Of a DNA stretch of 57,718 nt, positions 19,059 through 27,600 are shown piece by piece. Every line of letters begins with the position of its first letter. Position 1 is the stretch's first letter. Origin of the DNA: Paludibacteraceae bacterium (GTDB lineage Bacteria > Bacteroidota > Bacteroidia > Bacteroidales > Paludibacteraceae); the NCBI GenBank assembly GCA_017649925.1, contig JAGCFX010000034.1, forward strand, positions 1 through 57,718, read 5' to 3'. Both the position numbers and the translations under genes were made by a program. Below the pieces are notes generated by a model. That model was not told where the DNA came from and did not search any database. It saw nothing but the letters and a program-made list of their open reading frames with translations.

Positions 19059-21323
19059 TTATTTAATCAGTTTTCCCTGGGCATCATAGATATGATTTCC
19101 GCGGAGAATGAGGAGTTGACCGTCAAGAAGAATCTTGGAAGCCTCACCCCGACCCTCCCCTGAAGGGAAGGGAGTGTTGTCGATGGCGGTGGCAGTGCCG
19201 GTGGTGGTGAAGTCGGCTGCGTAAGAGGCAATCTCTTGATTTCCGGAATCCTTAGCCAGGAGCGTCAGGTGGTAGTTAGTGCCACTATCCAGACCTGTTA
19301 CCGTGAAACGCAAGCCGCCATTGGAAGTCTTGACCGCTGCGGGGGCATGACGATTGCCGCTCTTGCCAGGTGCAGCAAAAGCAATACCGGTCAACTGACC
19401 ATTCGCATTGAAGATAAGCGTACAGAAGACTACTCCATCTTTGGAAATCTCCAAAGTATATGTATTGGCATCTTCAGATGTAGGCCAAGTAATGGTAGCC
19501 GTATTATCGGCAGGTGTTATGCTGACTTCGGTAACCGGCTGCGTGATTGCTTCTGCTTCTTTAACTTGTACATCAAACTCACCCCAATATGTATCTCGCT
19601 GGTAAGCGCGTTGGCGGCCTTCCGGCACATAGAGATAGATATATTGCTTGTTGCCGATATTGGCAAAAGTGGTTGCATTTATTGTAGGAACGTCGCCGGC
19701 ATAACAAGTGATATCGTCAAAGTTCTTGCACTCGGCAAAAGCATAATCGCCAATAGTCAACACGCTACTGCCAATGGTCAAATGATTGATGGAGTTCATG
19801 CCATAGAAAGCACTATCACCAATGGAAGTCACTTCATTGCCGATTATCAAGTTCCGCATTTGAGTCGAAGCCTCAATGCCAAACGTATAATTCTCCGTCA
19901 AAGCGCCATTTGCACTAATGGTTAGAGTCTTCGATTGGTCTTCATATTCCCATTTTAATACATTATTTTCACCACATGTTCCGCTTTTGTCTATCGCAAA
20001 AATGGCGGTAAAGGTAGTATCTTGTGTTAGTATCACTGTTCGCGGGTTCTCTTTGTTTCCATCCGACCATTGTGCGAAATGATAACCATAATCAGGCTGA
20101 GCTGTCAGCGTATAAGTATTACTACATGCAATTCCAGAATCTAATCTTTGTATTGAGCCATTTTCTCCACTTGTGATTAGAGTATAATTGTTAACGTCAG
20201 CATAGATGATATCTGCATTGTCGGCTAGCATCGTTTGAAAACGCTCCTTTTCTCCGCAAGGGACATGTATTGCTGTTAGATTGGAGCAACCTAAGAAAGC
20301 ATTATTTCCAATGCTTGTGACGCTATTGGGAATCGTCACAGAGGTTAAACCGGTGCAACCATAGAAAGCATAATCTCCAATGCTTGTGACGCTATTGCCA
20401 ATCGTCACTGAGGTCAAACCGCTGCAACCAGAGAAAGCCCGATATCCAATGCTTGTGACGCTGTTGGGAATAACCAAATCTGTTACTAATTCACCATTTA
20501 AATATAAGTTCTGTGCATAAGATAATGGATTGGCAGAATAATCACCAAAACTGATTGCACACCATGCAGCAATGTCGGATATATGCACCGCGCTCAGACC
20601 TGTGCATTTATCAAAAGCACCCCCTCCAATGCTTGTGACACTGCTAGGAATAGTTATAGATGTTAACCCACTACAATCATAGAAAGCACGTGGTGCTATA
20701 GATTCTATGCTATCTGGAATAGTATATGCACCCGACCAAGACCCAGGCAGGTAAGCAAATACATTAATATTATATATAGGTGAGGTCAAACCAGTGCAAC
20801 CATAGAAAGCTTCGCTACCAATACTTGTAACACTATTGGGAATTTCAATAGAGGTCAAACTAGTGCAACTTTTGAAAGCGCTATATCCAATGCTTGTGAC
20901 GCTATTCGGGATTTCGACAGAGGTCAACTTGGTGCAATTACAAAAGGTATAATTTCCAATGCTTGTGACACTGTTGGGGATAGTCACAGATGTCAACTTA
21001 GTGCAATAGTAAAAAGCATAACTACCAATGCTTGTGACACTATTAGGAATTGTTACCGATGTCAAACCTGCGCAATTGTTGAAAGCACTTGTTCCAATGC
21101 TTGTGACACTATAGGTGTTTGCATTGTATTCGACAGAAGTGGGAATATTAGCAGAAGTAATGCTTGTTGTCCAACGTGGGGAACTGCTATTTTGCGATGT
21201 TACTTCTGCAGTTTTTTTCTCGTCATCGAGGTTGTAATACAGATTGCCGATTTTGGTCGAAGCAAAAATTGTTCCCGTGCCTGCGATAAGTGTAAAGAAG
21301 AAAATGAAGATTTTTGTTTTCAT
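19059..21323 (-). CDS. BspA-like leucine-rich repeat surface protein (copy 1)
   Basis: 754 aa. Signal peptide of about 21 residues (MKTKIFIFFF to IFAS). From about residue 70 to 370 there are roughly ten LRR_5/BspA repeats of about 23 residues with consensus LTSVTIPNSVTSIGxxAFxxC. Next comes a YTLTAQPDYGYHFAQWSDG module (InlB B-repeat-like), a second short LRR block, and a fibronectin-type domain (VTEVSITPADNTATITWP). The final ~45 residues (GQLLILRGNHIYDAQGKLIK) look like a type IX secretion sorting end. BspA proteins bind host or microbial surfaces. It is last in a three-gene unit behind the structured RNA. Confidence 0.88.
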   Translation of the reverse strand: MKTKIFIFFFTLIAGTGTIFASTKIGNLYYNLDDEKKTAEVTSQNSSSPRWTTSITSANIPTSVEYNANTYSVTSIGTSAFNNCAGLTSVTIPNSVTSIGSYAFYYCTKLTSVTIPNSVTSIGNYTFCNCTKLTSVEIPNSVTSIGYSAFKSCTSLTSIEIPNSVTSIGSEAFYGCTGLTSPIYNINVFAYLPGSWSGAYTIPDSIESIAPRAFYDCSGLTSITIPSSVTSIGGGAFDKCTGLSAVHISDIAAWCAISFGDYSANPLSYAQNLYLNGELVTDLVIPNSVTSIGYRAFSGCSGLTSVTIGNSVTSIGDYAFYGCTGLTSVTIPNSVTSIGNNAFLGCSNLTAIHVPCGEKERFQTMLADNADIIYADVNNYTLITSGENGSIQRLDSGIACSNTYTLTAQPDYGYHFAQWSDGNKENPRTVILTQDTTFTAIFAIDKSGTCGENNVLKWEYEDQSKTLTISANGALTENYTFGIEASTQMRNLIIGNEVTSIGDSAFYGMNSINHLTIGSSVLTIGDYAFAECKNFDDITCYAGDVPTINATTFANIGNKQYIYLYVPEGRQRAYQRDTYWGEFDVQVKEAEAITQPVTEVSITPADNTATITWPTSEDANTYTLEISKDGVVFCTLIFNANGQLTGIAFAAPGKSGNRHAPAAVKTSNGGLRFTVTGLDSGTNYHLTLLAKDSGNQEIASYAADFTTTGTATAIDNTPFPSGEGRGEASKILLDGQLLILRGNHIYDAQGKLIK
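19143..19175. repeat. GC-rich palindromic insert inside the BspA-like gene
   Basis: CCCTCCC-CTGAA-GGGAAGGG is an imperfect inverted repeat in otherwise AT-richer coding sequence. It is read in frame as TPFPSGEGRGEA just before the C-terminal sorting segment. The encoded peptide is typical of a widespread mobile palindrome rather than of the protein family. Confidence 0.6.
20270..21130 (-). repeat. Tandem ~69-bp LRR coding repeats
   Basis: Repeated units of about 69 bp encode the 23-residue BspA motif. The most constant DNA part on the plus strand is CCAATGCTTGTGAC. Some spacing is irregular, with an interruption near 20480-20780. Such tracts are prone to recombination and unit gain or loss. 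Confidence 0.85.
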
Positions 21324-21348
21324 TGTTGTTAGATGTTTTAGTTGTATA

Positions 21349-21693
21349 TTATTTGTATTTAATGTGCAGTGTGACCTTATTGTCAGATCCGATGGTCGTT
21401 TTGATATTTACACCATCTATACACTCGCCGGGAATGTCACAATGAATGCCCGCCACATTCTCAGTAGTCACCTCAATTTCTGCGACATCATGATTTTTTC
21501 CTGCTGCAATAATATCCGTAATTTTTTCATTTGGTTCTCCAGAAATTTTTAGATGTTTGTATAGCCAAATACCAATACCACCTAATAAAATCAGAGCACC
21601 GGCACCTGCAACAAAACCGCGAGCACTATTTTGTCCGGTTGGTGTTGTTAAGTCAAACTGTTGTTTTGGGGATGGATTACTTGATGTTTTCAT
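21349..21693 (-). CDS. Small single-pass membrane protein (unknown), 114 aa
   Basis: Not recognised. 114 aa: a Gln/Pro/Thr-rich N-terminal 25 residues, one hydrophobic segment at about 27-46 (FVAGAGALILLGGIGIWLY), then a polar domain of about 65 residues with alternating strands (AEIEVTTENVAGIHC, VNIKTTIGSDNKVTLHIKY). No signal cleavage site is seen, so it is probably a membrane-anchored protein with its C-terminus in the periplasm. It lies 8 nt after the zinc-ribbon gene and 25 nt before the BspA-like gene, as part of the same unit. Confidence 0.72.
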   Translation of the reverse strand: MKTSSNPSPKQQFDLTTPTGQNSARGFVAGAGALILLGGIGIWLYKHLKISGEPNEKITDIIAAGKNHDVAEIEVTTENVAGIHCDIPGECIDGVNIKTTIGSDNKVTLHIKYK

Positions 21694-21701
21694 ATTATTA
21701 T

Positions 21702-22007
21702 TTAATTAAAGGTATAACCGCAATCGTCATTTGTACAAACATATTTATGCTCAAACTCATTCCATCTGGCATCATTACCGCAATGAGGACATTCCTTATC
21801 AGTATGCGGATTTGTTTCCTCATCCTCAATTAGAGCATCTCCGTGATTTAATTCAAAGCCAGGGCAGTCATCCGAAGGACGAATCTTGTTAAATAAATCG
21901 AATTGATTCATGCCACATCTAGTGTCTAAATTATGCTCGCAGCAAAAACACTTTGTGACATCATCTGGGTCCCCAAAAAGGCGATCTAACTTTTCACTTT
22001 CCGTCAT
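21702..22007 (-). CDS. Small cysteine-rich zinc-ribbon protein, 101 aa
   Basis: No named family. 101 aa with nine cysteines. The C-terminal ribbon C73-x2-C76 ... C91-x4-C96 (KECPHCGNDARW ... YVCTNDDCGYTF) is a credible zinc site. The N-terminal half has a second Cys cluster (C20, C22, C23, C31, C48) and an acidic overall charge. It is the first gene after the structured RNA element and reads toward the BspA gene. No TAnnTTTG promoter is visible between the RNA's terminator and its ATG, so read-through from the RNA is likely. Confidence 0.72.
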   Translation of the reverse strand: MTESEKLDRLFGDPDDVTKCFCCEHNLDTRCGMNQFDLFNKIRPSDDCPGFELNHGDALIEDEETNPHTDKECPHCGNDARWNEFEHKYVCTNDDCGYTFN

Positions 22008-22079
22008 ATGATAAAAGTATTAATTGCCTACTCTTTATTGGATTTTCGGCACACTCCATTTAAATAATTGAATGCACAT

Positions 22080-22355
22080 AAAAAGCGTGGGCTTTACGCT
22101 CGCTTCATTTGATTTTCTGAGGTTCTGGACTACCTTAACAATTCAAACTTACGCACGGAAAACTCACGCTAGTACGTGAGCGTGCATAAACCGCGCTTGA
22201 ATTGTTAATTTTCTAAAAGTGTCCAGTTTTCAGAAAATCAAGTTAGGCTTATTACGCTATCTTTTGGCACTCGCTTGCACCGATGTACTCACTTTTTTAC
22301 ACTGTTGAGCCCAGTGACCGTTTTTTTTACGCTTCGGTGTCAGCAAAAACCTTTG
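22080..22355 (-). ncRNA. Structured RNA element, copy 1 (candidate new RNA or leader)
   Basis: Core 22080-22320 (241 nt), read on the minus strand, with a promoter at 22362-22393 and expected start near 22355. Order in sense: hairpin CACTG/CAGTG; hairpin GGTGC/GTGCC; a long nested arm of P1 (12 bp, 22230-22241 with 22109-22120), P2 CTGGAC/GTCCAG, P3 (12 bp, 22197-22208 with 22135-22146), P4 (9 bp) and an apical hairpin CTCACG/CGTGAG; then AGCGT-AAAGCCC-ACGCT with a T run, a terminator. A second copy at 55446-55686 keeps every helix while its sequence differs at several paired positions. No open frame explains it. Function unknown. Confidence 0.8.
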
Positions 22356-22361
22356 CGGGTG

Positions 22362-22393
22362 CAAAGTTACAGCTTTTTTTTTAGATACGCAAG
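22362..22393 (-). promoter_or_regulatory. Promoter of structured RNA copy 1, with palindromic start region
   Basis: Minus strand CTTG (22393-22390), 20-nt spacer containing nine A and GCTG, TAACTTTG (22369-22362), then CACCCGCAAAGG. TTTGC-ACCC-GCAAA overlaps the -7 box and start site and is shared with the Bro-N promoter. Confidence 0.8.
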
Positions 22394-22396
22394 AAA

Positions 22397-22418
22397 AAAT
22401 TGTTATTTTTAACAATTT
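22397..22418. repeat. Perfect 9-bp inverted repeat upstream of the RNA promoter
   Basis: AAATTGTTA-TTTT-TAACAATTT lies immediately upstream of the -33 box of the RNA promoter. It could be a protein-binding operator or part of a terminator; undecided. Confidence 0.45.
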
Positions 22419-22426
22419 GGCACAAA

Positions 22427-22453
22427 AAAAGCCAGCGTTTGCCGGCTTTTCTT
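22427..22453 (-). terminator. Terminator after the DUF1232 gene
   Basis: On the minus strand AGCCGGC-AAAC-GCTGGCT (7 bp with one G-U pair), followed by a T run. It ends the two small membrane-protein genes upstream. Confidence 0.85.
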
Positions 22454-22468
22454 ATATCTTCGCTATGT

Positions 22469-22660
22469 TTATTTCATATGGCGAAGTTTGCGGCCAAAGA
22501 TGATACCGTTGGCAATAGCCAAGAGAATAGCCACTATATCATCAATCCATCCGAGAACGGGTACGGCATCCGGAGAGATATCGAATGGGATGATCACATA
22601 GATAAGAGCAGCAATCGCTCCTATCCATATATTCCACTTGTATTTGGTGGATTTACTCAT
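22469..22660 (-). CDS. DUF1232 (YkvA-like) small membrane protein
   Basis: 63 aa. It contains the DUF1232 hallmark IPFDISPDAVPVLGWIDDIVA, preceded and followed by hydrophobic stretches. These small inner-membrane proteins are of unknown role. It lies 3 nt after the preceding DUF4234-like gene and ends at a terminator, so the two form an operon. Confidence 0.88.
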   Translation of the reverse strand: MSKSTKYKWNIWIGAIAALIYVIIPFDISPDAVPVLGWIDDIVAILLAIANGIIFGRKLRHMK

Positions 22661-22663
22661 AGA

Positions 22664-23086
22664 TCAACCTTTTTGATTATAATCAGCGTTGATCAGGTTC
22701 ATCGCTTTCATGCGCTTGTAGATATAGATGTACGGTCCCACCACGATGAGCGAGCCAAGTATACCCCAAAGCCAGAAATCACTTGCGTCGTATGAATAAT
22801 CAATCTTGCGACGTACAAGTTCTCCATGCATACGGTTGGAAGTGCGATGATACCAGACGAAAGGAGCAATGCCGAAGGTCAGCCAGGAGAAGATGAAATA
22901 GATGAGGCAGAAATGCATGGTGCTGCGGCCGTCATGTCTGCTGGCAATCAGGTTCAACTCTTCCGAGATGTGCGATTCGACAACGATAGCATAGATGCCG
23001 AACGTGATAAGACTGAGGAAAATCATTTTCGCGAGTCCGCGATTGGTTCTCAACTGCAAAGCAGGAGCATTAACATTTGTTTCCAT
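22664..23086 (-). CDS. DUF4234-type membrane protein
   Basis: 140 aa from the ATG at 23086 (METNVNAPALQLRTNRG). In-frame codons further upstream are close to the promoter and less likely. It has three hydrophobic segments (LAKMIFLSLITFGIYAIVV, IYFIFSWLTFGIAPFVWY, FWLWGILGSLIVVGPYIYIY). The RGLAKMIFLSLITFGIYAI start is typical of DUF4234-like proteins. The C-terminus ends KRMKAMNLINADYN. Function unknown. Promoter at 23111-23142. Confidence 0.82.
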   Translation of the reverse strand: METNVNAPALQLRTNRGLAKMIFLSLITFGIYAIVVESHISEELNLIASRHDGRSTMHFCLIYFIFSWLTFGIAPFVWYHRTSNRMHGELVRRKIDYSYDASDFWLWGILGSLIVVGPYIYIYKRMKAMNLINADYNQKG

Positions 23087-23110
23087 ACTGAATAGATTTG
23101 AAAATCGTTG

Positions 23111-23142
23111 CAAAGGTACTACATTTTTTTGAAATATGCAAA
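23111..23142 (-). promoter_or_regulatory. Promoter of the DUF4234/DUF1232 operon
   Basis: Minus strand TTTG (23142-23139), 20-nt spacer, TACCTTTG (23118-23111). Leader of about 20 nt. Confidence 0.82.
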
Positions 23143-23167
23143 TTAATATTTAATTTCGTGATTTTGT

Positions 23168-24601
23168 TTATTGTTCAGGGATGATCTCTACGCGGCGGTC
23201 CTTGGAGAGTTGGTGTTCCGAATTATAACGGAAGGGATGCTTAGCACCGTAGGTCTTGACGAACATACGGTCATCTGCGATGCCTTTCTCGCGAAGCATG
23301 TCAGCGATAGTCATGGCCCGTCGAAGTGCCAGTTTTAGGTTGTATTGCTCTGTTCCGATCTTACAAGCATGTCCATTGATATGAATGCGCAACTCCGGAT
23401 GAGCGAGCATCATCGTTGCGACCGAATCAAGTATATAGGCCGGTTCAAGGATAGGGTCAGACTTATCGAACGGGAACCAGATGACGGCCTGCGAGAGAAG
23501 ATCATCCAGTTGTTTCTGCGCCGCGGTCATTGGTTTGGGATCAACAGATGCCGGCTGCTGTTTAACAACGGTATCACGGATATAGATAGTATCACGCAGA
23601 TAGATGGTATCATGCACTTCCTTTTTCGACATGAGTTCCGGATATTCTTTGGCGAGTTTCTTAAGTTCTTTTTTCTTTTGCTTCTCTGTCTTGCCCGGCC
23701 AGACTGATACTCCTATTTTGAGTCCTGCCACCCACGGATGCATGGCGCCTACTTTATCCGTTCCGATGAGTCCGCGGTATTCGGACATAAAAATATAGTT
23801 ATTATGTGCATTGGCAAATCCGAGCGGCGTGCGATCGTCGCGTTTGATGGCACAGAAGTCATTGAGCATGTATTGCGCGTAGGGCGCGATATGTATCTCC
23901 GTCCGTTCGCCCGCACGGAAAGCAATACCCAGCTCGGCATAAGCCTCAGCGTTGACGACATTGAGTCGTTGGGCAACAGACTCTTCCTGCGGCGTGGTAA
24001 CGGTCTCCGTCTCAAAACGTCCGGGCAAGTCACGGAGTTCGAGTTGCCAGTACTCATACCATGCATAATGTGTAACGGAACCGGACGCGTGCTTATAGTT
24101 GACGATAATGGGCAGCGCGAGTTTGGCGCCGAAAGCGGCATGCAGTCCCACGCGTGACTTGGAGTTGGCAAAATAACGGAAACGCAGTCCAAGAGGCACT
24201 TCCAAAAGGTACGCCTGCTGCTTCTCCGTCCAGTCGCTGAATGAGGCATGGTGGATGTACTCATCACCGGCATAATCGGTCAGTCCGGTCCATTGCATCT
24301 CATCGATGAGCGTAGCAGTAGTGGCAATGCGAGTGAAAGAGAGTCCCGTCTGGAGTCCTATGAAAGGCCGGAAGAACCAAGTGTATCCCACTCCGGCAGC
24401 GAAAGAGATGCCGAATGTTGTTTTGCCGCCCTCAAGGGGATAGTTAAAGCTTCCGACGCCCGCGCCTGCATGCAAATCAATATAATGCTTGGGAGGCTTG
24501 GGCTCATTTTTCTTAGCTGCTTTGCTGTTCATTGGCGCGGCAGTCAAAGCGATAGCACATAGCACAGCCAGGCCGATTGAGAGCAACCGTCTGTATGTCA
24601 T
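23168..24601 (-). CDS. OmpA-family outer membrane protein with N-terminal barrel
   Basis: 477 aa from the ATG at 24601, which overlaps the upstream stop as ATGA; an ATG four codons earlier (24613) is possible. Signal peptide to about residue 27. A barrel-like domain of about 280 residues (HYIDLHAGAGVGSF, YTWFFRPFIGLQTGLSF) is followed by a lysine-rich linker, a repeated short linker (DTIYLRDTIYIRDTVV) and a C-terminal OmpA domain (HPELRIHINGHACKIG ... LSKDRRVEI) that binds peptidoglycan. Translational coupling to the large secreted protein upstream suggests the two work together, perhaps in surface attachment. Confidence 0.88.
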   Translation of the reverse strand: MTYRRLLSIGLAVLCAIALTAAPMNSKAAKKNEPKPPKHYIDLHAGAGVGSFNYPLEGGKTTFGISFAAGVGYTWFFRPFIGLQTGLSFTRIATTATLIDEMQWTGLTDYAGDEYIHHASFSDWTEKQQAYLLEVPLGLRFRYFANSKSRVGLHAAFGAKLALPIIVNYKHASGSVTHYAWYEYWQLELRDLPGRFETETVTTPQEESVAQRLNVVNAEAYAELGIAFRAGERTEIHIAPYAQYMLNDFCAIKRDDRTPLGFANAHNNYIFMSEYRGLIGTDKVGAMHPWVAGLKIGVSVWPGKTEKQKKKELKKLAKEYPELMSKKEVHDTIYLRDTIYIRDTVVKQQPASVDPKPMTAAQKQLDDLLSQAVIWFPFDKSDPILEPAYILDSVATMMLAHPELRIHINGHACKIGTEQYNLKLALRRAMTIADMLREKGIADDRMFVKTYGAKHPFRYNSEHQLSKDRRVEIIPEQ

Positions 24602-27600
24602 CGCACTATCCATTTGCGGGTGTGAATTTGGTTCTTGTCATCTATCCACCGCTGGATATACAATCCCGGTTGATACGTAGAATTGCACCAGCGGCCGTCA
24701 ATGGTAAAGGTCTGCACTTCGCCTGTAGGCTCAACGTGTGCTTCGGTATTCTCGAGGTCTTGCGTCGGACGCATCTCATAGAGACAACTATAATAAACGG
24801 TACCGTCGGAGGCGGTCATCTGCACGCGATACCACCCGTTCAAACCGCCTTGCTCGTAGTACGACTGACCTGTTGCGCCCTCTATCGCTTCGCCGTTCTT
24901 ATACCACTGCCAAGCAACAAACGTCTGGTCCTCCTCGCAGTTTGGTTCACAGTTCTTATCGCTGTTATCGACAAAGACGACGTCATTCCATTTGCGGTGT
25001 ACATAGCCGTCAATATCGATTGAGAACGGAATCGTGACCGGCGTGCCTTTACAATCAGTAGAATCGGCAGTAGCAGCATAGAAGACAATAGTGAACTCAT
25101 ATGCTCCAAGTGGCTTATCTTCCGGCAAAATAATATCAATCGTATCTGATTTTGGTAATTCGGCATTAAGACTATCGCGGAGTCCTTTCTCTTTTGCCTT
25201 GTCGGAGAAGATGAGATCAAAATGGTCCGGCTGGCCTTCCTGCACAGTATAAGTGATTTGAATAGATTCTGCCGACTGGCAAACGGAAACGACCGGTTGC
25301 ACCGTCACAACGGGCGGTTCAATAACCTGGCAAAGCAAAGTCACTTCTTTGGGACATCCCTCAACAGTAAGGTCGTGCATGGTGGTTGTCTCGCCGACAG
25401 ATGTGAAGGTGTAATTTTTCTCGGTTCCATCGGAGAAAACGTATGTTCCCGTGTACGGCATATCGTTTTTGCAAACCGTGATGTCCGTCATATGCTGTTC
25501 CGCTCGTCCGAGACGCCAAACAGCAGCGTTATCCGACTGCTTCCATTCCGTGAGACACAGGCTATTTTGCACAGCGCGTTTGACGAAGATAGTGACGGGG
25601 ACCGACAATCCGTAGTCGCCAAGCGTCATTTTATAATCCAACGATGGCTTATTCTGCTTGATGGTATCCAGCAGAACGGTATCCACACCACCGCGGAAAA
25701 GCAGCCAGCAATATTGGAAATCTCCGTCTCCATTCGCTTCGCGCTGCGATTTGACCGCCATGTCAATTTCCTGTATTGTCCCCGATGCGAGGCACTGCTG
25801 GTCTTCAAAGGGCTTGACAGCCCCTGCATCATAATCGCTATAGATAGTGATTTTTACTTCACCTTTTGCCGTCTGCCAATCCATGAGTCCGGTGTCATCC
25901 TTAACTTGGCGGGTAAAGATGTATGTTTCGCCGTGTTTCATCGGAAACTTCTCCAGCATCAGAATCGTGGTGTCACTATCCGCAATAGGTTCTCCGTTAC
26001 ATAGCCATCTAAACGAGTAATGTCCATTACCTCCGCTTACCGGTGTAAGTTCAAAAATGGTATCCATACAATACGGTGTACACAACTCACGGCTGAAAGT
26101 TTCTATCTCTCCCGGTTCTATAGCATCAAAAACGATCACTTTGTGGCTATGTTCGCACTCCAAAGGCAGTGCTTGACAAGTTGCCTCGCTCACTTTGCGT
26201 GAAAAAGTAAACTCTCCAGATGTGGTAAAATTATAGTCAAAAGACGCGGTACTCACTTTGGTGGAGCCAATATATAAAGGTTCGCGCGTGTCATTCTCTA
26301 CCATGATCCAGGTCTGGGTGGCCGTATCGAGAACAGCATGTTCCATCTTCCATACATATTCGAACACCCCACCGCCACCAGACGCATCTATATAACTTTG
26401 AATGGTTAATGTTTTTGGGATGCCATAGATAGTATCCGGCTGTTCATAAAGGTCTCCCGGATCAACACGTAGGCGCACAGACAAGTATAGTCGTCCTTCG
26501 TCTTCTCCCATTCCTCCTTTAGAAGGAGTCCACTCTGTCTTGCATTGGGTATCATGTACATAACGTCGAAAAGCATACTCTCCCGGTACATCGGTTGGCA
26601 TCTGCCATTCCTTATAATACGGCTGTGACATATAGAATGTATCTAAGGGCAGGAAGTCATTAGGTATTCCATAATCCCCATACCCGAGAACCGTATCGCG
26701 AATCATCATGTAATGGTAACTATTTCCCCAATCATCCGGCTCATCATCCTTTCCTCCGGTTGCCTCTTTTCCGTCCTTGTTTTTATCAATAAAACGTGCG
26801 TCCTGTTCATTCCAGCAAACAGAAATGCTGCCCATCACTATCCCGGCATCAAATGTCTCATATCCTTTGACAAGAGTATAAATTTGTTTTACAGCTTCAC
26901 CATAAGTAAGTGTCAAGATGATTTCTTGGTTGCCACAAGGTCGCGTAACTTGTGCGTTTGTACCTGTTGGCGAAGGAATATTGATAACATCCGGACTAGG
27001 AGACTCCCATTTTCCTGCTCCGAATCCGGCATCATTCATTTGTCCCAATGTAAAGGTGTTACGGGGTTTATTGCCTTCCTCGGGCGCCCCGACACCTTCC
27101 GCACGCATGATGGGCAATTTGTTTGTATCCAGCCAAATGGCTTTGACGGAAGTCTGGGAGGCTATGTGGTCTTTGAAACAACTTAATTGCGGATGGCTTT
27201 TCTGCCCGGCGGAAGTACCTTCCCATTCAGCATCTTGGGCAAAAGGACTTGCAGTACTTGTGAAAATCTCAGACCTTGCAATGGCGTATTTGGTATTATC
27301 GCTGATGATAGGGTCCGCAGCGCCGTATCCCGTGGCATACATACGGGTTAATTGCTGGTCAAAAACAACTTTAGACAGATTTGCTTCAGGCGCTTCGTTT
27401 GTACCAAACAACGCTCCTACATGGTTTGAACCTTTGCAATACCCCATGTTATAGCAGTTATTCAGCACTGCCGAGTTGTAATTATATCCGACAAGTCCGC
27501 CGACGTTATTATTGGCATCGGTTATAATACCGGCATTGTAAGAGTATTGGATAGTGCCATAGTTGGCTCCTGCGAGTCCACCAACATTATCACCTCCATG

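Noticed and set aside
20270-21130. Regular ~69-bp repeats suggesting a CRISPR array
   Set aside because: The repeats are coding, in frame with the BspA LRR motif, and there are no unique spacers of fixed length nor cas genes.
22080-22320. The 241-nt repeat as an insertion sequence, MITE or integron attC site
   Set aside because: There are no terminal inverted repeats, target duplications, transposase or integrase nearby, and the differences between copies preserve RNA pairing, which favours a functional RNA.
22080-22320. The 241-nt repeat as tmRNA, RNase P RNA or 6S RNA
   Set aside because: The conserved tmRNA termini and RNase P core motifs are absent, and two copies beside surface-protein genes do not suit these single housekeeping RNAs. 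6S is not fully excluded without a model search.
25222-26004. 260-codon plus-strand open frame inside the GLUG-repeat gene
   Set aside because: No start context, no motif, and opposite to a long protein with a signal peptide.
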